64,000 nucleotides of DNA from Hahella chejuensis KCTC 2396 (GTDB lineage: Bacteria > Pseudomonadota > Gammaproteobacteria > Pseudomonadales > Oleiphilaceae). Position numbers and translations under genes: made by a program. The DNA lies in assembly GCF_000012985.1 (NCBI RefSeq), contig NC_007645.1:6933001-6997000 (forward strand), written 5' to 3'. The notes under the pieces were generated by a model, which did not search any database, had not been told where the DNA came from, and was given only the letters and a program-made list of their open reading frames with translations. This document shows positions 51,038 to 60,565 of the stretch, piece after piece; position 1 is the stretch's first letter, and every line of letters begins with the position of its first letter.

Positions 51038-51676
51038 ATGTCCAAAGTAGAGTTTTTTGTTGGCGGTGGTGGAGATAAAAAGGACTGGATAACAACTATA
51101 GCAGCCCCAACCAATTTGATGGAAAGCGTCAAAAATTATCGTCAAAAATCCGCGCCTAATATTACCTGCTATTACTACGGTCACGAAGAAGAAACACTCA
51201 TCCTGACTAATATTAAGTCTAAGTGGAAATCAGGCGAATACAAAAGCATACGGTTAACAGGCCATAGCTGGGGAGGGCAAGCCGTTATGGACATAGCCCA
51301 GCAGCTTTTCAGTCTAAGCATTCCTGTTGACGAACTCATTACTTTAGATCCAGTTTCTTTATGGCCGTTCAGCAAAGTAATGGTTGCCAAATGGGTGAAT
51401 ATCTATATAAAACAGTCACTCATAGATAATACTATCGGAAAAATCCCTTTGGTTGGCAACATTGCCAGTAGCTTACTATCCCTACCTTCTTTAGCTACTC
51501 AATCCGGTAGATCCGGCGGCTATATAGCTAATGTAGGAGGACAATTAGGAGAGGAAAATGGCGCTTATAATATTGAGTTGGATGTGACACATGCAGATGC
51601 GTTGTTAATGTATAAGAAAGCCCGTGAAGAGATGAGCCATGCTCCTCTAAACCCTAAAGTTATAGGCGTCAAGTAA
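51038..51676 (+). CDS. Small lipase-like protein, candidate toxin/effector
   Basis: The 212-residue protein has no signal peptide. It has an alpha/beta-hydrolase elbow LTGHSWGGQAVMD with Ser77 as likely nucleophile and LITLDPVSLWPFSK holding a probable catalytic Asp. A hydrophobic stretch (IPLVGNIASSLLSLPSLA, about 139-156) could touch membranes, and a late DVTHADALLMY carries a candidate His. It is AT-rich against neighbours, preceded by the 8-bp repeat, and overlaps by one base (TAATG) a lipoprotein gene. That layout is common for antibacterial phospholipase effectors with periplasmic immunity lipoproteins (inference). Confidence 0.7.
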   Translation: MSKVEFFVGGGGDKKDWITTIAAPTNLMESVKNYRQKSAPNITCYYYGHEEETLILTNIKSKWKSGEYKSIRLTGHSWGGQAVMDIAQQLFSLSIPVDELITLDPVSLWPFSKVMVAKWVNIYIKQSLIDNTIGKIPLVGNIASSLLSLPSLATQSGRSGGYIANVGGQLGEENGAYNIELDVTHADALLMYKKAREEMSHAPLNPKVIGVK

Positions 51677-52218
51677 TGATTCGAGTGAAAGATATTTATA
51701 TGTTACTGCCAGCTCTATCAATTTACGCAGGGCTTAGCGGTTGCGCCAGCGAGCAGGTACTCATTACCGATCCTACTGTTGCAGTTGCCCACATTTCCAA
51801 AGGGAATCAAAGCCTGGATTTATTTCCAGGCCGTTATCTCAGTATCGCATTTAGCGCCAATAGTGAGCATATCGATACACGCGATCCACTTTTGCAAGTT
51901 CGGGCGGAACTTTTTAAAGATGGCCGCTCGGTGGGCAGTTCAATCGCGATGGGTCCGTATGTCATTAGCAATAATCAAATCGATGAGCGACATTTTAATG
52001 GTCAGCGTTATATCGCCTTCGATTTCTCCAATCTAATGGTGGAATCAGACCATGGCGAAATTTCCGTTGCCTTGGCTGAATCCGATTTTGACACAGTTGA
52101 GTTCCAACTCCGATATCCTCTCATGGGAACTGGTTTTAAATTCATCAGTAACCCTGTTTCCTTCTCCAAAACAGAAATTCTGAACTCGCTTAAACTGCTC
52201 CCAGTCAAGTACGAGTAG
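51676..52218 (+). CDS. Lipoprotein, candidate immunity partner
   Basis: The 180-residue protein has a lipoprotein signal with lipobox LSGC (about 20-23), placing it in the envelope. The rest looks beta-rich (VAVAHISKGNQSLDLFPGRY, YIAFDFSNLMVESDHGEISV, TVEFQLRYPLMGTGFKF). I do not recognise the family. Translational coupling to the lipase-like gene and shared AT-rich composition indicate a two-gene unit. A periplasmic inhibitor of the lipase is the simplest reading, but an accessory surface protein is possible. Confidence 0.7.
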   Translation: MIRVKDIYMLLPALSIYAGLSGCASEQVLITDPTVAVAHISKGNQSLDLFPGRYLSIAFSANSEHIDTRDPLLQVRAELFKDGRSVGSSIAMGPYVISNNQIDERHFNGQRYIAFDFSNLMVESDHGEISVALAESDFDTVEFQLRYPLMGTGFKFISNPVSFSKTEILNSLKLLPVKYE

Positions 52219-52293
52219 CTTAAGCCGTCAATTTCACGGGAATTGCTCCATACTTAGAGACAATACTGGGTTCAATGAGTTTTGGAGACGCAC

Positions 52294-52410
52294 ATGGACA
52301 GTCGATCTTGGCTCTTTGGGATTCACCTCATCACCGCACTGTCGCTATCCCTGGCCGCTTTTTCGACACAGGCTGCCGGACGCATTTTCGGCATCGCCGG
52401 CAAGCCCTGA
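52294..52410 (+). CDS. Small exported-peptide frame or gene remnant
   Basis: A 38-codon frame with a good ribosome site (GGAGACG) encodes a signal-peptide-like sequence: MDSRSWLFGIHLITALSLSL, then AAFSTQAAGRIFGIAGKP. The AxA cleavage motif leaves only a dozen residues. It may be a tiny secreted peptide or the surviving 5' end of a deleted gene. Confidence 0.4.
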   Translation: MDSRSWLFGIHLITALSLSLAAFSTQAAGRIFGIAGKP

Positions 52411-52575
52411 CTATTCAACGCTTTCTCTCTGATTCTATTTGTATTTTTAGATAAGACGACCTAACGCCCCTAGGGTTTGCCCCAGGCTACTTCCGCTGTT
52501 TGCGTCCGTTACACTAACCGGCTCCCTATTTTCCAAATGACGCATATAGAGTTCCAGCAGACGTAGGTGACAGAT

Positions 52576-53130
52576 ATGGACGGAGTAGTGCTTGATATCA
52601 ATCATAACAACCGCGAAGGCGTGTTGAGATGTCATCAGGGCAACCGTTACGCCTTCAGTCTGGCTGAGTGGAAAAGTCAGGAAGCGCCACGACGCGGCGA
52701 CAAAGTAGACTTCCTTCCCTTAGGCACGCTGGCGACAGAAATCTACTTTCTGGAAAGAGCCGCCACGCCGGAACAGCCCTCTGCGCCAAGCGCGGCGGCG
52801 CATGCGACAGGGCCTGTTCCCGCCGCGCAAACGGCGCCGCCATCGCAACCAAGACAGCGTCCCAGCGTAAGCTCCTCATCCGGCAAAGCCACGTTTTCCC
52901 ATACATCTGGCTTGGCCGTCACCAGTTTTATCTTCAGCCTCATCGGTTTGTTCTTCTTTGGCTCCCTGGTGGCGATCATCTGTGGACATATCGCCCTCCA
53001 CAAAATTCGGGCAAGCGCAGGCGTGCTGACCGGCGCAGGTCTGGCTATCACCGGGTTAGTGTTGGGTTATCTTGGGTTTTTTGGCTCTATTCTGTGGATT
53101 GGCTATCAAGCGTATCAACAACAGCTTTGA
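52576..53130 (+). CDS. DUF4190-like membrane protein with cold-shock-like N-terminus
   Basis: From the ATG at 52576 (AGGTGA upstream) the protein is 184 residues; an in-frame GTG at 52567 is less likely. Residues 1-60 look like a small OB/cold-shock-like domain (GVVLDINHNNREGVLRCHQG and GDKVDFLPLG). A Pro/Ala/Ser linker (60-105) leads to a DUF4190-like double helix membrane unit (LAVTSFIFSLIGLFFFGSLV, GHIALHKIRAS, GLAITGLVLGYLGFFGSILW). The OB plus DUF4190 combination suggests a membrane-tethered nucleic acid or ligand sensor, but function is unknown. Confidence 0.7.
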   Translation: MDGVVLDINHNNREGVLRCHQGNRYAFSLAEWKSQEAPRRGDKVDFLPLGTLATEIYFLERAATPEQPSAPSAAAHATGPVPAAQTAPPSQPRQRPSVSSSSGKATFSHTSGLAVTSFIFSLIGLFFFGSLVAIICGHIALHKIRASAGVLTGAGLAITGLVLGYLGFFGSILWIGYQAYQQQL

Positions 53131-53221
53131 TGCAGCCCTGAGACAGGAATATTCTCTCCCGTTCAGACCTCGCTTCTGATAGAGCATATCAATCGGAAGC
53201 ATAGTTATGATTATCTTTTAC

Positions 53222-53240
53222 AATAATGAGAATCATTCTA
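53222..53240 (+). promoter_or_regulatory. Fur box upstream of the DUF2061-acnA operon
   Basis: AATAATGAGAATCATTCTA matches the Fur consensus well and lies 49 bases before the DUF2061 start, in promoter position. Confidence 0.7.
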
Positions 53241-53288
53241 ATCTACTCCTGACAGACACGCGGCTACCGTGGTACGGGGGAGTCAGAC

Positions 53289-53519
53289 ATGATCAAAACG
53301 TTTACCTTCGCCATCATCCATTTCAGCGTCGCCTTCACCGTGGGGTACCTGTTAACCGGCGACCTCATCGTCGGGGGCGCTATCGCATTAGTGGAGCCAC
53401 TGTGCAACACTGTAGCCTACTTCTTTCATGAAAAGGCCTGGGAACGGTTCGGCCGGTTATCCAAGCCCGCCTCCTCTCCCCATGCAGTAGTACACGGAGC
53501 CGGCGCCGCTAGCGGTTAA
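53289..53519 (+). CDS. DUF2061 small membrane protein
   Basis: The 76-residue protein begins [20 protein letters not shown], then [20 protein letters not shown] and [15 protein letters not shown]: two membrane helices and the family's conserved FHEKxW end, as in DUF2061. GGGGGAG precedes the start. A short Ala/Gly tail is added. It lies 35 bases upstream of acnA behind a Fur box, so both are likely co-transcribed and iron-responsive. Confidence 0.85.
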   Translation: MIKTFTFAIIHFSVAFTVGYLLTGDLIVGGAIALVEPLCNTVAYFFHEKAWERFGRLSKPASSPHAVVHGAGAASG

Positions 53520-53554
53520 CCTTCCTTTCCAACCAGGCGGATCAAGGAGGCGCC

Positions 53555-56227
53555 ATGAACAGTTTTAACACTCTCTCCGATTTATCCGTCGGAGACCGCA
53601 GCTACCGCATCCATCTGTTACCTTCGATGCCCGCGGAATATAAGGTCGAACGGCTGCCTTATTCCATCAAGATCCTGCTGGAAAACCTGCTGCGGCGAGA
53701 AGACGGCTATAGCATCACCAAAGATGACATCGCCGCTCTCGCGCAATGGAACGCCAGCGCCCAACCCAGCGCACAGGTTGCGTTCACGCCGGCGCGGGTT
53801 GTCTTGCAGGATTTCACCGGCGTTCCAGTAGTGGTGGATCTGGCCGCCATGCGCGACGCCATGATGAACCTCGGCGGCGACCCAAAGTTGATCAATCCTC
53901 TCGAACCCGTTGATCTGGTCATCGACCACTCCGTGATGGTCGACTATTTCGGCGACAACAACGCCCTTGCGCGCAACACCCAAATCGAATTCGAGCGCAA
54001 TGAGGAACGTTACAAATTTCTGCGTTGGGGACAAAAAGCGTTTTCCAATTTCAGAGTAGTCCCTCCCGGCACCGGTATCGTGCATCAAGTGAACCTGGAA
54101 TATCTGGGACAGGTGGTGATGCAAAAAGAAATCGACGGTGAATGGTTCGCCTACCCTGACACCCTGGTCGGCACTGACTCTCACACCACCATGATCAACG
54201 GTCTCGGCATATTGGGTTGGGGTGTGGGCGGTATTGAAGCGGAAGCCGCCATGCTGGGGCAGCCGGTCAGTATGCTGGCGCCGGAAGTTGTAGGCTTCGA
54301 GCTCACCGGCAAGCTTGCAGAAGGCGCAACCGCCACAGACCTCGTACTCACTGTCACGCAAATGCTGCGCAAGAGAGGGGTGGTAGGAAAATTCGTCGAG
54401 TTTTACGGCGACGGCCTAGACCACCTGCCTTTGGCGGACCGCGCCACTATCGCTAATATGGCTCCGGAATATGGCGCTACCTGCGGCATTTTTCCTGTGG
54501 ATAAAGAGACGTTGGCCTACCTCAAGCTTTCAGGTAGAGAAGAGAGCCTGATCAAACTGGTGGAAACCTACGCCAAAGCCCAGGGACTGTGGCGGGAAAC
54601 CGGCTCTATTCCAGCGGAGTACAGCGATACGTTGACGCTCGACCTGGGATCGGTAATACCCAGTCTGGCCGGCCCCAAACGCCCCCAGGATCGCGTCGCG
54701 CTTTCCGACGCCAAGACCTCCTTTGAAAGCACCTTACAGGATTATCTGGATCTGAGTTCCGCTCCCGACAGCAAAGGGAGACAGGAGGGCAATGGGGACG
54801 CACATCAACTTCAGCATGGCGACGTAGTGATCGCCGCCATTACGTCTTGCACCAATACATCTAATCCGGCAGTAATGCTGGCTGCAGGACTAGTGGCGAG
54901 AAATGCGCGACAACGCGGGTTAACCGTCAAACCCTGGGTGAAAACGTCCCTCGCGCCCGGTTCCCAGGTCGTGCCGGCTTATCTCAAGGCGGCGGAGTTG
55001 ATGGATGATTTGGAGGCGCTCGGCTTTAATCTGGTGGGATTCGGCTGCACCACCTGCATCGGTAATTCCGGTCCACTGCCAGAGCCCATTCAAAACGCCA
55101 TCCGCAAAGACAAACTCATGGTGGCGTCCGTGCTATCCGGTAACCGTAACTTCGAAGGCCGCATACATCCTGAGGTGCGCGCAAACTACCTGGCCTCGCC
55201 GCCACTGGTGGTCGCCTATGCCCTGGCCGGCTCTATGCGTATGGATATATATAAGGACCCCCTTGGCCAGAATAAAAATGGCGAAGATGTATATCTGAAA
55301 GATATTTGGCCTTCTCAAAAAGAGGTAGCCGACCTCATCGCCGCCACGGTTTCTTCTGAGCGCTATCGCAGCCAATACGCGGATGTCTTTGCAGGGACTG
55401 ACGCCTGGCGCGCATTACCGGTTCCAGAAGGAAAAACCTATGATTGGCCCGACTCCAGCTACATCAAGAAACCTCCGTTCTTCAGTGGTATGACCTTGTC
55501 ACCGCCCCCTCTGCCGAAAATTGGACAGGCGCGGGCCCTGGTGAAGGTGGGCGACTCCATCACCACCGACCACATCTCCCCTGCCGGCTCCATCGCGCCG
55601 GATAGCCCCGCCGGCAAATATTTACTCGAATGCGGCGTTGAACAACGGGATTTCAATAGTCTCGGCAGCCGGCGCGGCAATCATGAAGTGATGATGCGCG
55701 GGACCTTCGCCAATGTCAGATTACGCAACCAACTGGCGCCCGGTACGGAAGGCGGCTGGACCACCCATTGGCCCAGCGGCGACGTCATCAGTATTTTCGA
55801 CGCCGCTTCACGCTATCGGGAAGAAGAAACACCCCTGATCGTTATCGCCGGTAAAGAGTATGGTTCAGGTTCAAGTCGCGACTGGGCGGCCAAAGGCGTC
55901 AGCCTGCTCGGCGTGCGAGCAGTGTTGGCGGAAAGCTATGAACGCATTCACCGTTCCAATTTGGTTGGCTTCGGCGTTTTACCGCTACAGTTCATGGACG
56001 GTGAATCTGCGCAGACATTGGAACTCGATGGAGAGGAAACTTACACCTTCAGTTCTTTGGAAAACTCACCCAAAGCAATCACTGTCACCGCAGTAAATAA
56101 AGAAGGCGACAAAAAGACATTCGACATGGTCGTGCGCATTGATACGCCAACTGAGTGGGATTACTACCGTCATGGGGGAATTCTGCAATATGTGGTGCGG
56201 GATCTCGCCGGCAAGTCGACTTCCTGA
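53555..56227 (+). CDS. acnA: Aconitate hydratase A
   Basis: The 890-residue TCA enzyme interconverts citrate and isocitrate through a [4Fe-4S] cluster. Cluster cysteines are in TSCTNTSNP and [52 protein letters not shown] and [20 protein letters not shown] are signature substrate-binding blocks. Length and order (domains 1-3, linker, domain 4) match AcnA/IRP1 rather than AcnB. AAGGAGG precedes the start. The Fur box upstream of the operon would link synthesis of this iron-rich enzyme to iron supply. Confidence 0.95.
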   Translation: MNSFNTLSDLSVGDRSYRIHLLPSMPAEYKVERLPYSIKILLENLLRREDGYSITKDDIAALAQWNASAQPSAQVAFTPARVVLQDFTGVPVVVDLAAMRDAMMNLGGDPKLINPLEPVDLVIDHSVMVDYFGDNNALARNTQIEFERNEERYKFLRWGQKAFSNFRVVPPGTGIVHQVNLEYLGQVVMQKEIDGEWFAYPDTLVGTDSHTTMINGLGILGWGVGGIEAEAAMLGQPVSMLAPEVVGFELTGKLAEGATATDLVLTVTQMLRKRGVVGKFVEFYGDGLDHLPLADRATIANMAPEYGATCGIFPVDKETLAYLKLSGREESLIKLVETYAKAQGLWRETGSIPAEYSDTLTLDLGSVIPSLAGPKRPQDRVALSDAKTSFESTLQDYLDLSSAPDSKGRQEGNGDAHQLQHGDVVIAAITSCTNTSNPAVMLAAGLVARNARQRGLTVKPWVKTSLAPGSQVVPAYLKAAELMDDLEALGFNLVGFGCTTCIGNSGPLPEPIQNAIRKDKLMVASVLSGNRNFEGRIHPEVRANYLASPPLVVAYALAGSMRMDIYKDPLGQNKNGEDVYLKDIWPSQKEVADLIAATVSSERYRSQYADVFAGTDAWRALPVPEGKTYDWPDSSYIKKPPFFSGMTLSPPPLPKIGQARALVKVGDSITTDHISPAGSIAPDSPAGKYLLECGVEQRDFNSLGSRRGNHEVMMRGTFANVRLRNQLAPGTEGGWTTHWPSGDVISIFDAASRYREEETPLIVIAGKEYGSGSSRDWAAKGVSLLGVRAVLAESYERIHRSNLVGFGVLPLQFMDGESAQTLELDGEETYTFSSLENSPKAITVTAVNKEGDKKTFDMVVRIDTPTEWDYYRHGGILQYVVRDLAGKSTS

Positions 56228-56518
56228 GATAAAGCCACACTCCAATAGCGTTAAGAGCACACCAGGCCGAACGGCTCCGCCGCCACGGCCTGTGTGGGCT
56301 TTCGCTTCTCTTACGCGCACCATTTCGAACACTTAATAACCAGTTTAAAAAATATTGATAACTTGATGTTTTTATATCATATTCATACAAGTGTTATTTG
56401 CCGCGCCTTTGTGGCCATAGCATTATTCCCTAACGCTGAGACAGGCGGCATGCACGGTTAGGCCCGCCTATTAGGTCCGGGAAGTTTGACTCAAAACCAA
56501 CACTCAGCATGACCCAGT

Positions 56519-56794
56519 ATGGTGAACATGACCACCAAGAAAACCTCTCCGGAGTTTGAGCGACAGCTGTTTCGCATGGTGCGGGAAGCCAGATGTATAG
56601 GGCGCTCTAATGGCGTTTTCAAAGTCGGCCCTGATTTCTCCACTAAACGAATTGAGAATGTCTTGAGCCGGCTGGGATACAGCTTCGCCTCACACCGCTC
56701 AGAGAAAGAAGACGGCGTTTACTGGGAGCTTTGTCTGATGGTTCCAGAGATTCTGGAAGAAAGGATCATCCCGGCGCATTTGCGTTCAATGTGA
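56519..56794 (+). CDS. Small protein of unknown function
   Basis: The 91-residue frame reads TTKKTSPEFERQLFRMVREA, then GRSNGVFKVGPDFSTKRIEN and VLSRLGYSFASHR. It is soluble and mixed alpha/beta in appearance. The ribosome site is poor and starts at 56519 or 56528 are equally possible. The coherent composition (GVFKVGPDFSTKRIENVLSRL) suggests a real gene, but I know no family. Confidence 0.5.
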   Translation: MVNMTTKKTSPEFERQLFRMVREARCIGRSNGVFKVGPDFSTKRIENVLSRLGYSFASHRSEKEDGVYWELCLMVPEILEERIIPAHLRSM

Positions 56795-56891
56795 CGAGAA
56801 GTCGGAAAAGGAGCGAGTACTTCATGGGCGCTAACGCAGCAGCGCACTCTCGCAAAATGGAAAGGGAGTTTTTGAGCTAACTCCTGGTTCA

Positions 56892-56911
56892 GGCCGACGT
56901 CTCCGTCGGCC
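56892..56911. terminator. Hairpin between convergent genes
   Basis: GGCCGAC, a six-base loop and GTCGGCC form a perfect 7-bp stem between the genes ending at 56794 and 56932. There is no T-run on either side. Confidence 0.4.
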
Positions 56912-56931
56912 CACTCCATCGGTAGCGTCGG

Positions 56932-57558
56932 TTACGCTTGAGAAGATCTCCTGCGCAGCGACAAACCGAGCATGCCCAAACCTAGCAGCGCGAATACTCC
57001 CGGCTCGGGAACTTCGCTGGTCTCAGCCGCGTCTTTGTCCTTACCGGCGACTCCTGTGAAAAAGAGTTCGTCCAGACTGTAAGTTTCAAACAGCGCAGCG
57101 AAAGAGCCTTCCAGGAATTTGATCGAAGAGAAGCCTTGGTCCAGGGCGAAGCCCCAGAAAGTGCCGCTCAACGTCGGAGCCATTTCTTCGACAACCTTAC
57201 TGCCGTCCAGCAGCTCAATTTCCATCTTGATGCCGGTCCCCTCTCCTCCGGGGCCGGCCAAGTCCCAAATGCCGCCAAAAGAGCTGGCGCCGCCTTCAAA
57301 AGTGAAAACGGTTGGGGAATAGGTGTCGCTAACACGGTCATAGAACTTCCCGCCGCTGACCGTGGAGTGGCTCCATCCTGAAGAAATACTTAGTCCTGAG
57401 GTTAACGCGTCCCGGTCGAAACTTTCGACCTCATAGGCTCCTGTTGTTAACGCCCAAGCAGCTTGATCCGTGTAAATGTCTACAATGGCGGCTTGAGCAG
57501 ACCCTACAAAGGCCACTGCACTACTTGCTAGAAACAATGCATTAATAACCTTGTGCAT
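56932..57558 (-). CDS. PEP-CTERM exported protein
   Basis: The 208-residue protein has a signal peptide (1-23, VGSAQAAI), a beta-rich body (FTFEGGASSFGGIWDLAGPG, GTFWGFALDQGFSSIKFLEG) and a C-terminal PEP-CTERM tail, SEVPEPGVFALLGLGMLGLS, then LRRRSS. The body resembles the many short PEP-CTERM proteins without a named domain. AAGGAG precedes the start. Sorting would depend on an exosortase not in this window. Confidence 0.85.
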   Translation of the reverse strand: MHKVINALFLASSAVAFVGSAQAAIVDIYTDQAAWALTTGAYEVESFDRDALTSGLSISSGWSHSTVSGGKFYDRVSDTYSPTVFTFEGGASSFGGIWDLAGPGGEGTGIKMEIELLDGSKVVEEMAPTLSGTFWGFALDQGFSSIKFLEGSFAALFETYSLDELFFTGVAGKDKDAAETSEVPEPGVFALLGLGMLGLSLRRRSSQA

Positions 57559-58162
57559 GGTTACTCCTTATAATTTTGATTTTGGAGTTACCCGAAAGGC
57601 ACAAAGTATTCCCTGGTATAAAAATATAATAAAAAACATATCGTTATATTTTTAACCAATATAAAAGTATATTTCCTCAGTAAAGTTAATGGACACAGCC
57701 TTTAGATATAGGCCTGACAAAATTTAACCAATCTATAATTTCACATTTAAATAACCGCAAAAAAGATATAGGTGTTAAGTAATAGTCCCGATAATTTCGG
57801 GAATGGCGCAAATAGACTTTTAGGATTATTTACTAAGGACTATATATAGGAATTTACTCAATCAATCCTTTATAAACGGATAAAAATCCAACAAAGATAA
57901 TAATATGCCATATATTTTGGCGGAGATTCCCCTCTGTAATACGCCGATTAAACATGCAGTTATTCTCTAATGGGATTTCACGGGAATAGCGAGACAATTA
58001 TCGTCAACTTTTTTTACACTTGTAGTTTTCACGCTAAAAACAAGTTCCTTTTGTCATTTTACCTGCGATGCTGATCACAAAATCAACACTCAGCCAGGGA
58101 AAACCGTTCCGACATTCCCTTCACTGAAGGCCTTGGTGACTGCGACCCGCTGAGAAAACAGA
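57559..58162. other. AT-rich intergenic gap
   Basis: This roughly 600-base stretch is strikingly AT-rich from about 57590 to 58060, with long A/T runs. No gene is seen. It holds the promoter of the PEP-CTERM gene and the 3' flank of the hydrolase gene. It may be a binding region for an H-NS-like silencer or a curved-DNA element. Confidence 0.5.
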
Positions 58163-59503
58163 TCAGACCATGTCTAGTGCGACTGGGAATCTTCGCAGAT
58201 TTTCATCCAGCGACTTCATCCGTTCAGGACTGTCGCCCCGGAAATAACAGTAGAGTCTAGGCGTTTTGTCTGCGTTATCTCCGTCCAATTGGTAGGGATT
58301 ACGCGAAGTTCCCTGGGGGGCGGATAAGTAATCGCTGATAGCGAAAAGATGATGTTGGTTCAGCAGATGTCCCCAAGCGTCGATATCGGTACGCAAATAC
58401 AGAGGCCCATCGATATTGATAACAGAAGAGTCAAACTCCCGCAGAGGCGAAATGACGCCTAGGCGGGCGACCAGATCATACTGATTGGCGAAGTTTTCAA
58501 TATAAGGCAGGGCCATTACGCCGCCGCCCATCTCAATGGGCATGTTTACTTTGGCGATGTAAGTCATGGTATTGGCGCAATTAGCGAAGGTGTACACCTC
58601 CAATTTCCGGAGCAATTTAATTGCATAAGCGTTAAAGCCTCCCTCATCCATCAGGCCAAACTGATCCGGCGTAAGGTGCGCCAAAGCCAGACGATCAATG
58701 AATTCCAAATTCGCCCAGTCATTACATTCCGGGTTGTATTTCAACTTCTGTAGCGCCTTCAGGGCGCGGCTGATCGCCCGCAGAACGTTGGCGGCGATAA
58801 TGGTTCCCTGAGAGTGGCAGATCAGCACGATGCGCTCCAGCGCAGGATTTTTCATTGCTTCCAGCAATGCTATCGTCGCCTTAACGTCCGGTTCGGTCAT
58901 GGTCTGCGGAATCTCCAGATCCGGATCGATCTTGAAGCTTTTTCCTACTGCGCATTGAAACAAATCCAAAAGAAACGAGCTGGTCTGGTTATGAATCACC
59001 GTCACCGGGCGCTGAAACATCTGACTGATCAGCTGTGAGTTAAGCTCCGCAATGGCCTTGTTGGTCAGAATGCCGTTGAGAAAAAACCAACGCTCGTTGC
59101 TGAATGATGTGACGGAATCGAACGGGTCCGCCTGCTGAAAATAGTTACTGGGACGCCAGAATAGATTATTGACGAAGGGCGGAAGAAAGGTGCGCGCCCA
59201 TTTATTGGGTAAATGTGAATAGGCCGGAACATTGGCGTCCGCCAGAAACCCGAGCGTACGCTTCAAACGCCAAAGGTCGAGGATAGTGTATTCCGACAAC
59301 TCGCGGTGGGGCGGCGGCCAGCTTGATATCGGGCCAAAAATGGATTGCAGATAGAACGGCGGAAACATCTTCAGCGCACCGCCGACCACCTTCACCAAGT
59401 CGCTCCAGGCGTTTTCTTCCGGGAAGGGAATGAAGTTGGGTTCGGTATAGCCGGACTCCTGTTCGGCCTTACTGATTACGGGACTGATCGTTGTCACGGC
59501 CAT
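58163..59503 (-). CDS. Alpha/beta-hydrolase-like protein, orphan
   Basis: From the ATG at 59503 (GGGAG upstream) the product is 446 residues; the in-frame GTG at 59506 adds one residue. ERIVLICHSQGTIIAANVLR near 230 is a lipase-type elbow with Ser as candidate nucleophile. No signal peptide or lipobox is visible. Two internal features, FLPPFVNNLFWRPSNYFQQ and YLRTDIDAWGHLLNQHHLFA, could hold further catalytic or substrate residues (a late His near 395). It resembles lipases with an SQG elbow found near intracellular or effector lipases. Function is unproven. Confidence 0.65.
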   Translation of the reverse strand: MAVTTISPVISKAEQESGYTEPNFIPFPEENAWSDLVKVVGGALKMFPPFYLQSIFGPISSWPPPHRELSEYTILDLWRLKRTLGFLADANVPAYSHLPNKWARTFLPPFVNNLFWRPSNYFQQADPFDSVTSFSNERWFFLNGILTNKAIAELNSQLISQMFQRPVTVIHNQTSSFLLDLFQCAVGKSFKIDPDLEIPQTMTEPDVKATIALLEAMKNPALERIVLICHSQGTIIAANVLRAISRALKALQKLKYNPECNDWANLEFIDRLALAHLTPDQFGLMDEGGFNAYAIKLLRKLEVYTFANCANTMTYIAKVNMPIEMGGGVMALPYIENFANQYDLVARLGVISPLREFDSSVINIDGPLYLRTDIDAWGHLLNQHHLFAISDYLSAPQGTSRNPYQLDGDNADKTPRLYCYFRGDSPERMKSLDENLRRFPVALDMV

Positions 59504-59633
59504 CACACACTCCCTGCGTCTGGTTAAACTGTCTTAAGCGTAGCCCCACTTTGCGGCGGCGCCAAACCGACGCGCGCCGCATTGTCCGCCAACATCCATT
59601 ATCGGGATCAGAACGGTGATCAGGAATCGCTTA

Positions 59634-60395
59634 TCAAAGACGACTGATCTCTTCCTGGATTTTTTCCAGTCGCTTCTCATTGGACGGATGTGAGCTCAGA
59701 AAGCTGGATTCCCCGCCGACTTTCTTCTGCAAAGTCTCGATAGAGCGCTTCATCGCATAGGGATCTTTGCCCAACCGGTGCAGCGATTTCACGGCGTAAG
59801 CGTCCGCTTCCAGTTCATCCGACTGGGAAAAGCGCGCATTCACCGCGGCATAAGCGATTTGTCCCAACTGCGACTGGGTCAGTTCACCTACTGTGCCGCC
59901 AGCTGAAACCACCGCCTGAAATGCAGCGTCCGTCAGCAGCTTCTCGCGCATCTGTTTGTAGCTGTGTTTGAGTTTGACGTGGCCAATCTCATGTTGCATG
60001 ACCGCCAGCACCTGGTCGTCGGGCATAACGTCCATCAGGCCGGAGTAGACCCGTACTGTGCCGTCCGCCATGGCGAAAGCGTTGATCTGGTCCGACAGAT
60101 ATACTTTATAGTTGAGCGTCAGTCCGTCCGCGTTTTTAAGATTGCGGGTGATCGCTTCCAGACGCTTGGCGTATTTGCTGCTGGACGGGGCCACTTTATT
60201 TTCTTTGTCCATCTTATCCGCCGCCTGCTGGGACACGGATTTCACCTGCTCTTCCGACAGGGTGGTGGCCTGCAGCACGCCCGCTCCCAGCGCCAAAGCG
60301 GAATCGGTGTAAGCGCCATTATTGGCGCAACCGGACACCAATCCCAGGCTAAAAATCGGGGCGGCGACTAAAGGCAATAGATGTTTTCGCAACAT
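59634..60395 (-). CDS. M48-family metalloprotease lipoprotein
   Basis: The 253-residue protein has a lipoprotein signal with Cys23 (GLVSGC) and the zinc motif HEIGH at 135-139, followed by a further acidic ligand region (SDELEADAYAV). It resembles LoiP/YcaL-type M48 proteases that trim misfolded outer-membrane proteins. The SHPSNEKRLEKI end is family-typical. The gene stands alone. Confidence 0.9.
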   Translation of the reverse strand: MLRKHLLPLVAAPIFSLGLVSGCANNGAYTDSALALGAGVLQATTLSEEQVKSVSQQAADKMDKENKVAPSSSKYAKRLEAITRNLKNADGLTLNYKVYLSDQINAFAMADGTVRVYSGLMDVMPDDQVLAVMQHEIGHVKLKHSYKQMREKLLTDAAFQAVVSAGGTVGELTQSQLGQIAYAAVNARFSQSDELEADAYAVKSLHRLGKDPYAMKRSIETLQKKVGGESSFLSSHPSNEKRLEKIQEEISRL

Positions 60396-60565
60396 TCTCA
60401 GGCTTCCTCAGCTATGGTTGAACGGACCCGCCGGCAGGCAAGCCCGGAATAAATCATTCGTTCAGATATTCAATTCGTGCGCTAGACGTACATTAGAAGA
60501 CATGCCGGCGTCGCTGGCAACTTTCCTCTAAGCATCGTCGCCGTGATTTCAGGGTAACTCCCCGA

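Noticed and set aside
56263-56292. Hairpin after acnA as an intrinsic terminator
   Set aside because: Seven-bp stem with a long loop and no T-run; not convincing.
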